NCBI GenBank assembly: GCA_934667465.1
Contig: CAKUMG010000317.1
Coordinates: 1 to 6,760, forward strand
DNA from: an uncultured Actinoplanes sp.
Lineage (GTDB): Bacteria > Actinomycetota > Actinomycetes > Mycobacteriales > Micromonosporaceae
Reading direction: 5' to 3'
Length of the DNA stretch: 6,760 nt
The notes under the pieces are model-generated. The model worked only from the letters and a program-made list of their open reading frames with translations, ran no database searches and was not told the DNA's origin. Positions 1-4,279 of this stretch are shown in pieces. Numbering within the stretch: the stretch's first letter is position 1; each line of letters starts with the position of its first letter. Made by a program: the position numbers and the translations under genes.

Positions 1-106
1 CGTCCTCGATGCCGCGGCCGGCCGCTACCGCGATGGTGAAATCTTCACCGGCGTCGTCAAGGTAGCCGCACCCTTCGCCGTCGAGGTCGACCTCAGCCAG
101 CTCTGA
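1..106 (+). CDS. Uma2 family (DUF820) endonuclease-like protein, C-terminal fragment
   Basis: The gene enters from the left edge; only the last 34 codons are visible, read from position 2 to a TGA at 104-106. The residues run VLDAAAGRYRDGEIFTG, then a stretch ending in APFAVEVDLSQL. The pattern of a G-x-Y motif, a short acidic/variable stretch, and a terminal PF-x-V-x-(V/I)-D-x-x-x-L is what I know from the C-terminus of Uma2/DUF820 proteins. These are PD-(D/E)xK-fold putative nucleases, abundant as multicopy families in actinomycetes and cyanobacteria, with poorly known roles. The catalytic residues lie upstream and cannot be checked, so the family call rests on the tail alone. The gene converges on the decayed STAND gene, with 40 bases between its stop and the outermost remnant. 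I see no clear terminator hairpin between them. Confidence 0.6.
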   Translation, partial: VLDAAAGRYRDGEIFTGVVKVAAPFAVEVDLSQL

Positions 107-146
107 ACTCCGCGCCGCACGGCACTGAGCCGGTCACGAGTTTTGC

Positions 147-212
147 TCAAGCACGGTCCGGGCCGGCGGGAAGCCCATATCGACGCCGTTCGGCGACGGT
201 CAGCTCACGGAC
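147..212 (-). pseudogene. Out-of-frame remnant resembling the C-terminal tail of a WD40/STAND protein
   Basis: Reading the minus strand from 212, one base out of phase with the STAND fragment, gives VRELTVAERRRYGLPAGPDRA and then TGA at 149-147. The core L-T-x-x-E-R-x-R-Y followed by Gly/Pro-rich residues resembles the last line of many actinobacterial nSTAND1-WD40 proteins, typically 'GR-x-L-T-x-x-E-W/R-x-x-Y'. If so, the gene lost the whole middle between the Walker A loop and the tail, and the junction falls at about 205-212. The match is short and made from memory, so chance similarity in GC-rich DNA remains possible. Confidence 0.4.
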
Positions 213-664
213 TTTCCGCTTCCTGACGGGCCGACGACCGCGGTGACGCGGCGGTCGCTGCGGTCGAGGCGGGCGAGGACCGTGGCAATCTCGTCTTCGC
301 GGCCGAAGAACACCGATGCTCGCTGAGCGTCGTACGCTGCCAGGCCCGGGTAGGGATTGTCCCCGCTACGCCAGGTCACCGACGAGCGCCGCCCACGCCA
401 CCAGACCCAACCCGCCCACACGGCGAGCGCGGCGGGCACCCACGTCCAGGGGTAGCGCGTGAGGGGCCGCAGTGGGCCCCACCAGTTGCCGGTCTCGGAG
501 GTCAGGACATTGACGGCGAAGCCGAAGAAGATGCTGACGAAGAGGGGCCTGAGTTCGGCGCCGGCATCGTTGCGTCGCTTGCGCACCAGGGAAGCCTGAT
601 CCGCCCCGGACGAATCGCTCCGCAATGCGGGACCAGACGGCCGAGGGGAAAACTGGATCACCAT
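200..664 (-). pseudogene. Truncated nSTAND1-type NTPase with two membrane helices (N-terminal 154 residues)
   Basis: The frame encodes 154 residues from ATG (664-662) to TGA (202-200). Residues 1-40 are polar and basic. Two hydrophobic segments follow, about 41-56 and 71-90 (Trp-rich), then a cytoplasmic stretch. Residues 103-123 carry the NPYPGLAAYDAQRASVFFGR-type entry motif of actinobacterial novel STAND NTPases, and GPSGSGKS (145-152) is a Walker A loop. Intact relatives continue with S-L-V-R-A-G and several hundred further residues (rest of the NTPase, then WD40 or other sensor repeats); here the stop comes two codons after GKS. None of the three frames downstream restores the expected continuation, so this is a deletion rather than a simple frameshift. 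Intact relatives are thought to be signalling or conflict/defence proteins; this fragment lacks Walker B and the sensor. The start is uncertain: the only SD-like bases (GCGAGG) directly abut the ATG. A short translated membrane peptide is possible. Confidence 0.75.
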
Positions 665-707
665 CCTCGCGACCGCCCGGAGGGGCGGACTTCTGCTGGT
701 CCGCGCA

Positions 708-734
708 AAAGTTTTAACTTTCTTAACTGAAGTT
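708..734. promoter_or_regulatory. AT-rich operator-like repeat upstream of the secreted enzyme gene
   Basis: Within strongly GC-rich DNA this stretch is mostly A/T and symmetric. AAAGTT (708-713), TT, AACTTT (716-721) form a perfect 6-bp inverted repeat. AACTT (716-720) pairs again with AAGTT (730-734). TTAACT occurs twice in direct orientation, 9 bases apart (714-719 and 723-728). The block ends two bases before the proposed -35 box, a suitable place for a regulator of a carbohydrate-utilisation gene. Which regulator binds cannot be told from this window; a sugar-responsive repressor such as a ROK- or LacI-type protein is a guess from the kind of gene controlled. Confidence 0.5.
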
Positions 735-735
735 G

Positions 736-764
736 TGGACTTGGCGACAGAAGACGCCTAGCGT
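736..764 (+). promoter_or_regulatory. Putative housekeeping-type promoter for the secreted enzyme gene
   Basis: A -35-like TGGACT (736-741; compare TTGACA) lies 17 bases before a -10-like TAGCGT (759-764; fits the actinomycete TAnnnT pattern). Transcription would begin near 771, giving a leader of about 55 bases before the ATG at 826. The assignment is by pattern and spacing only. Confidence 0.4.
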
Positions 765-766
765 CT
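752..766. repeat. Perfect inverted repeat covering the -10 region
   Basis: AGACGC (752-757), CTA, GCGTCT (761-766) is an uninterrupted 6-bp inverted repeat with a 3-base centre. It straddles the proposed -10 box TAGCGT, so it could be a repressor site rather than an RNA structure, since most of it lies before the likely transcription start. It may also be incidental. Confidence 0.4.
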
Positions 767-814
767 CCAGGCATCGATGGCCGTCGACGAATGGTCCGGC
801 CGTCCCGGTTTCTG

Positions 815-818
815 CGGA
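815..818 (+). promoter_or_regulatory. Ribosome binding site deciding the ATG at 826
   Basis: GGAG at 815-818 stands 7 bases before the ATG at 826, and a clear signal peptide starts directly at that ATG. The same frame is open back to an ATG at 733, but that lies inside the operator/promoter region, has no good SD, and would bury the signal peptide behind 31 residues. The start at 826 is preferred. Confidence 0.75.
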
Positions 819-825
819 GCGTCCG

Positions 826-3800
826 ATGAGGAAACTGAAGTTCGCCCTGGTAGGTGCCGCCGTGCTGGCCAGCCTGCTACCCGCCCTCCCCGCCACTGCG
901 GCCGTCCCGCCGCAGGAACCGGGCGTCACCCTGCGTACCTATGATCTGCAGGTCTCGCGCGACTCGATCTGCACGCTCAAGACCGGTCAGACCCCCAACG
1001 TCGACAAGCTGCTCCCGACGATCAACTGGACCACGGCCGCGCATTTCGGGCTCGAGGACCGGTTCCAGTCCGAGGTGATCGGCAACATCAACATCGCCAC
1101 TGCCGGCTCGTACGCGTTCCGGCTCACCAGTGACGACGGATCGCGTCTGGCGATCGACGGTTCCCCTGTCGTCAACAACGACGGCGCGCACGGGCCGACG
1201 GCAGTCGAGGGCGCGGTGACCCTGACGACCGGGTATCACGCGCTGCTCATCGACTACTTCGAGCGCGACGGTGGCCAGCAGCTGACCCTGGAGTGGCGGC
1301 CGCCGGGCGCGAGCGCGTTCGCCGTGGTGCCGCAGAGCGTGCTGAGCACCGACGCCGGCGTGGTCCGGGTGACCGCGCCCGGGCGCAAGGAGTGCGAGGC
1401 CGCCGGTGACAGCCCCGGCGACGGGCTCCCGCTGACCTCGGTGCACCCGGGCTACACGCTCGGCAATCTGCGCCCGCCGGGCTTCCAGCCGCAGGTGAGC
1501 GCGATGGACTGGTACCCCGACGGCCGGCTCGCGATCGCCACCTGGGGCGGCAGCGACACGGTGGCGGGCGAGGTCTACGTGCTCAGCGGCGTCACCGGGG
1601 CGGGCCCGGTCACGTACAAGAAGATCGCCACCGGCCTGCGCGAGCCGATGGGCCTCAAGATCGTCGACAACAAGATCTACGTGTCGCAGAAGCACGAGCT
1701 GACCGAGCTCAACGACACCAACGGCGACGGCACGATCGACCAGTACCGCCGGGTCGCCACGTGGCCGTTCGACGGCAACTTCCACGAGTTCGCGTTCGGT
1801 CTGCTCTACAAGGACGGCTTCTTCTACCTCAACCTGTCCGTCTCGATCAACCTCGGCGGCGCGACCACCGTGCCGCAGGGCTCGCCCAACCGCGGCACCA
1901 CGTTGAAGATCAACCGCAGCACCGGCGCGGTCGAGTACATCGCCGGCGGCCTGCGCACCCCCAACGGCATCGGCTGGGGCCCCGAGGGCGACATCTTCGT
2001 CACCGACAACCAGGGCGGCTACCTGCCCGCGTCGAAGCTGGTCCAGGTCAAGCAGGACCGCTTCTTCAACCACTACACCGACCCCGACGGCCCGTTCGAC
2101 GGCAAGCCGGTCACCCAGCCGGTGCTGTGGCTGCCGCAGAACGAGATCGCCAACTCGCCCAGCACCCCGCTGCTGCTGAACAGCGGCCCGTACGCGGGTC
2201 AGATGCTCTTCGGCGACGTCACGTACGGCGGCGTCCAGCGGGCCTTCCTCGAGAAGGTCGGCGGCCAGTACCAGGGCGCCGTGTTCCGCCTGACCCAGGG
2301 CCTCGAGATGGGTGTCCTGCGGCTGAGCCAGGGCCCCGACGGCGCGCTCTACGCCGGCGGGCTCGGCGCGGGCGGCAACTGGGGGCAGGAGGGCAAGCTG
2401 ACGTACGGGCTGCAGAAGCTCACCCCCAACGGCACGAACGTGTTCGACATCAAGGCGATGCGCGCGGTGGCCGGCGGCTTCGCGCTCGAGTACACCCAGC
2501 CCGTGTCGGCCGGCACCGCCGCCCAGCTCGCCGCGCAGTACCGGGCGAAGCAGTGGCGCTACGTCCCGACCCCGGCCTACGGCGGGCCCAAGGTCGACGA
2601 GGAGACGCTGTCCGTGGCGTCGGCCACCCTCTCGGCCGACCGGCTCAAGGTCACGCTCAAGCTGAACGGGCTCAAGCCGGGGCGCGTGGTGCACGTGCGC
2701 TCGCCGCGGCCGTTCACCGCGGAGTCCGGCGCGTCGCTCTGGAGCACCGAGGCGTGGTACACGCTCAACACCCTCGCGGACGGTACGACCGTGCGTACGG
2801 ACCGGGCCGAGGCCGAGAACGCGGGCCTCGGCGGCGGCGCGGGCATCGCGACCGACCACGCCGGCTACACCGGCACGGGCTTCGCGGCGGGCTTCGGAGC
2901 TGTGGGCGCGTCGGCCACGTTCACCGTCGACGTGCCGGCGGCCGGCTCCTACCCGGTGTCGCTGCGCTTCAGCAACGGCCCGAACCCGTCGGCCGGCGCG
3001 AAGACCGTGAGCCTGTACGTCAACGGGACCAAACTGCGCCAGATCAGCCTCGCCGACACGGGCAACTGGGACACGTGGGCCACCAAGACCGACACGGTGA
3101 CCCTGCGGGCCGGGGGCAACACGATCGCGTACAAGGTCGATCCGGGTGACGTCGGGCACGTGAACCTGGACCGGCTGGACGTCGCCGCCGGCGGCACGGC
3201 GACGCCGGGCGCGGGCACGGGCACGATCACCGGCATCGGCGGCAAGTGCGTCGACGTCGACAACGCCGGCATCGCCGACGGCACCAAGATCCAGCTCTAC
3301 ACCTGCAACAACTCGTCCTCGCAGAGCTGGACCCGGCAGGGCGACACGCTGCGCGCCCTGGGCAAATGCCTGGACATCGACAACGGCGGTACGGCCGACG
3401 GCACCAAGGTGCAGCTCTGGACGTGCAACAACAGCGCCGCCCAGGTGTGGCGCGCCCAGGCCGACGGCTCGCTGCTCAACCCGCAGTCCGGCAAGGTGCT
3501 CGACGCCGCCGGCGGGGCGAGCGCGGACCGCACCCAGCTGCAGATCTGGACCCCGGCGAACGTGGCCCAGCAGCGCTGGACCCTCAACGGGCCGAGCCGG
3601 GTCACCCTGTTCGACGGGAACAACCTGGGCGCGTTCCGCAACGGCGACGGCAGCGCGCCGACCTGGCCGGTCGCGAACGGCTACGCCGAGGTGCTGGGCG
3701 GCGACATCCGGACCAAGCAGACGTTCGGGGACTTCAAGCTGCACGCCGAGTTCTGGCTGCCGAACCTGCCGTCGACCGTCACCGGCCAGCAGCGCTCCAA

Positions 3801-4176
3801 CAGCGGCATCTACCTGCAGGACCGCTACGAGATCCAAGTCCTCGACACGTACGGCAAAGCGGTGCTCGCCAGCGACGACAGCGCCGCCGTCTATCTCAAG
3901 CGGGCGCCGTCGGCCAACGCGGGCACCGCGCCCGAGACGTGGCAGACCTACGACATCACGTTCCGGGCGGCCCGCTGGAGCGGCGGCACCAAGACCGAGA
4001 ACGCGCGGGTGACAGTGGTCTGGAACGGGACGACCGTGCACGACAACATCGAGATCGACGGGCCCACCGGCAACGGCGCCGCGGAAGGCCCGGAGTTCCT
4101 CCCCATCCGCCTCCAGGACCACGGTGACCCCGGCGCCAACGTCCGTTACCGCAACCTCTGGATAGAACCCGCCTGA
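826..4176 (+). CDS. Secreted multimodular protein: PA14, beta-propeller, CBM35-like, ricin-B lectin, 3-keto-disaccharide hydrolase (DUF1080)
   Basis: The product has 1116 residues. A Sec signal peptide (MRKLKF, hydrophobic core, cleavage near A25/A26) sends it outside. Residues ~35-175 form a PA14 domain (TSDDGSRLAIDG from 101; glycan binding or adhesion). Residues ~205-540 are a beta-propeller of the PVC/quinoprotein sugar-dehydrogenase-like type, with PDGRLAI at 231, a calcium-type loop DTNGDGTID at 297-305, NFHEFAFGL from 318 and GLRTPNGIGWGPEGDIFVTD at 375-394. A beta-rich tail follows (~540-645; FDIKAMRAVAGGFALEY, KQWRY, LKLNGLKPGRVVHVR). Residues ~657-787 are CBM35/CBM6-like (start AEAEN, end VNLDRLDV). 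After a Gly/Thr linker, ~799-920 is a complete three-lobe ricin-B (CBM13) trefoil with QSW, QVW and QRW. Residues ~925-1116 are a 3-keto-disaccharide hydrolase (DUF1080) domain: LFDGNNL, FGDFKLHAEF, NSGIYLQDRYEIQVLD (992-1007), RLQDHGDPG, VRYRNLWI. Known members cleave 3-keto-glycosides. No CxxCH haem motif is present. Oxidation by the propeller is inference. The domain calls are firm; the substrate is unknown. Confidence 0.9.
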   Translation: MRKLKFALVGAAVLASLLPALPATAAVPPQEPGVTLRTYDLQVSRDSICTLKTGQTPNVDKLLPTINWTTAAHFGLEDRFQSEVIGNINIATAGSYAFRLTSDDGSRLAIDGSPVVNNDGAHGPTAVEGAVTLTTGYHALLIDYFERDGGQQLTLEWRPPGASAFAVVPQSVLSTDAGVVRVTAPGRKECEAAGDSPGDGLPLTSVHPGYTLGNLRPPGFQPQVSAMDWYPDGRLAIATWGGSDTVAGEVYVLSGVTGAGPVTYKKIATGLREPMGLKIVDNKIYVSQKHELTELNDTNGDGTIDQYRRVATWPFDGNFHEFAFGLLYKDGFFYLNLSVSINLGGATTVPQGSPNRGTTLKINRSTGAVEYIAGGLRTPNGIGWGPEGDIFVTDNQGGYLPASKLVQVKQDRFFNHYTDPDGPFDGKPVTQPVLWLPQNEIANSPSTPLLLNSGPYAGQMLFGDVTYGGVQRAFLEKVGGQYQGAVFRLTQGLEMGVLRLSQGPDGALYAGGLGAGGNWGQEGKLTYGLQKLTPNGTNVFDIKAMRAVAGGFALEYTQPVSAGTAAQLAAQYRAKQWRYVPTPAYGGPKVDEETLSVASATLSADRLKVTLKLNGLKPGRVVHVRSPRPFTAESGASLWSTEAWYTLNTLADGTTVRTDRAEAENAGLGGGAGIATDHAGYTGTGFAAGFGAVGASATFTVDVPAAGSYPVSLRFSNGPNPSAGAKTVSLYVNGTKLRQISLADTGNWDTWATKTDTVTLRAGGNTIAYKVDPGDVGHVNLDRLDVAAGGTATPGAGTGTITGIGGKCVDVDNAGIADGTKIQLYTCNNSSSQSWTRQGDTLRALGKCLDIDNGGTADGTKVQLWTCNNSAAQVWRAQADGSLLNPQSGKVLDAAGGASADRTQLQIWTPANVAQQRWTLNGPSRVTLFDGNNLGAFRNGDGSAPTWPVANGYAEVLGGDIRTKQTFGDFKLHAEFWLPNLPSTVTGQQRSNSGIYLQDRYEIQVLDTYGKAVLASDDSAAVYLKRAPSANAGTAPETWQTYDITFRAARWSGGTKTENARVTVVWNGTTVHDNIEIDGPTGNGAAEGPEFLPIRLQDHGDPGANVRYRNLWIEPA
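3241..3432 (+). repeat. Tandem internal repeat of ricin-B lobes alpha and beta
   Basis: Positions 3241-3312 and 3361-3432, 120 bases apart, are near-copies: 59 of 72 bases match by hand count, and 18 of 24 residues. The residue pattern is GKC(V/L)D(V/I)DN...ADGTK(I/V)QL(Y/W)TCNN. Each copy carries its own Cys pair (808/827 and 848/867), consistent with one disulphide per lobe, and the acidic residues used for sugar binding. The third lobe (GKVLDAAGG to QRW, about 889-918) is diverged and lacks the cysteines, so sugar binding probably rests mainly on the first two lobes. Confidence 0.8.
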
Positions 4177-4203
4177 TCCCCTCCAACCACCCCGCCACCA
4201 CCC

Positions 4204-4232
4204 GGAACCGGACGGAAGACTTCTCTTAAAAT
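4204..4232 (+). promoter_or_regulatory. Possible promoter in front of the GGDEF-EAL gene
   Basis: The spacer between the two large genes contains one distinctly AT-rich patch, TTAAAATAT (4226-4234). TAAAAT at 4227-4232 fits a -10 box, and GGAACC at 4204-4209 lies 17 bases upstream. The -35 is poor for a housekeeping sigma factor and resembles the GGAAC of some ECF-type promoters, whose -10 is not matched here. The transcript would start around 4239, inside the left arm of the downstream inverted repeat. Confidence 0.3.
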
Positions 4233-4233
4233 A

Positions 4234-4270
4234 TCCGTCGCCCCGCCGGCGGTTCGGTCGGGGCGACGGA
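4234..4270 (+). promoter_or_regulatory. Perfect 12-bp hairpin reaching into the Shine-Dalgarno of the GGDEF-EAL gene
   Basis: TCCGTCGCCCCG (4234-4245) is the exact reverse complement of CGGGGCGACGGA (4259-4270), separated by 13 bases that can add a small CCG/CGG inner pairing. The right arm includes the first three bases of the GGAGG ribosome binding site (4268-4272). In a transcript coming from the upstream gene the fold would be very stable and would partly hide the SD. No U-run follows the right arm, so a classical intrinsic terminator is not supported, although actinomycetes often use U-poor hairpins. Alternatives are a terminator for the secreted enzyme gene, a translation-limiting hairpin, or a DNA operator. 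Confidence 0.6.
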
Positions 4271-4272
4271 GG
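4268..4272 (+). promoter_or_regulatory. Ribosome binding site for the GTG start at 4280
   Basis: GGAGG, within the purine run GGAGGAGGG (4268-4276), is 7 bases before the GTG at 4280-4282. It is the strongest SD in the window and supports this start, although its first bases are paired in the proposed hairpin. Confidence 0.75.
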
Positions 4273-4279
4273 AGGGTCT

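Noticed and set aside
107..146. Terminator between the converging Uma2-like and STAND genes
   Set aside because: I could find no convincing stem-loop or U-run in these 40 bases.
296..306. GREDE-region acidic motif in the STAND fragment considered as a nuclease or Walker B site
   Set aside because: It sits before the Walker A loop and matches the standard FFGRE-x-E entry motif of nSTAND1 proteins, so it is not a catalytic motif.
734..742. DnaA-box-like TGTGGACTT
   Set aside because: It is a single site with two mismatches to the reverse-strand actinomycete box, with no cluster nearby and no replication genes.
733..825. 31-codon N-terminal extension of the secreted protein from the ATG at 733
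   Set aside because: It would overlap the promoter and operator, lacks a good SD and would place residues before a clear signal peptide that begins at 826 with its own GGAG.
1714..1740. DTNGDGTID calcium-type loop considered as a dockerin or EF-hand domain
   Set aside because: There is only one loop, not a duplicated pair, and it lies within a propeller blade, where D-x-N-G-D-G loops are common.
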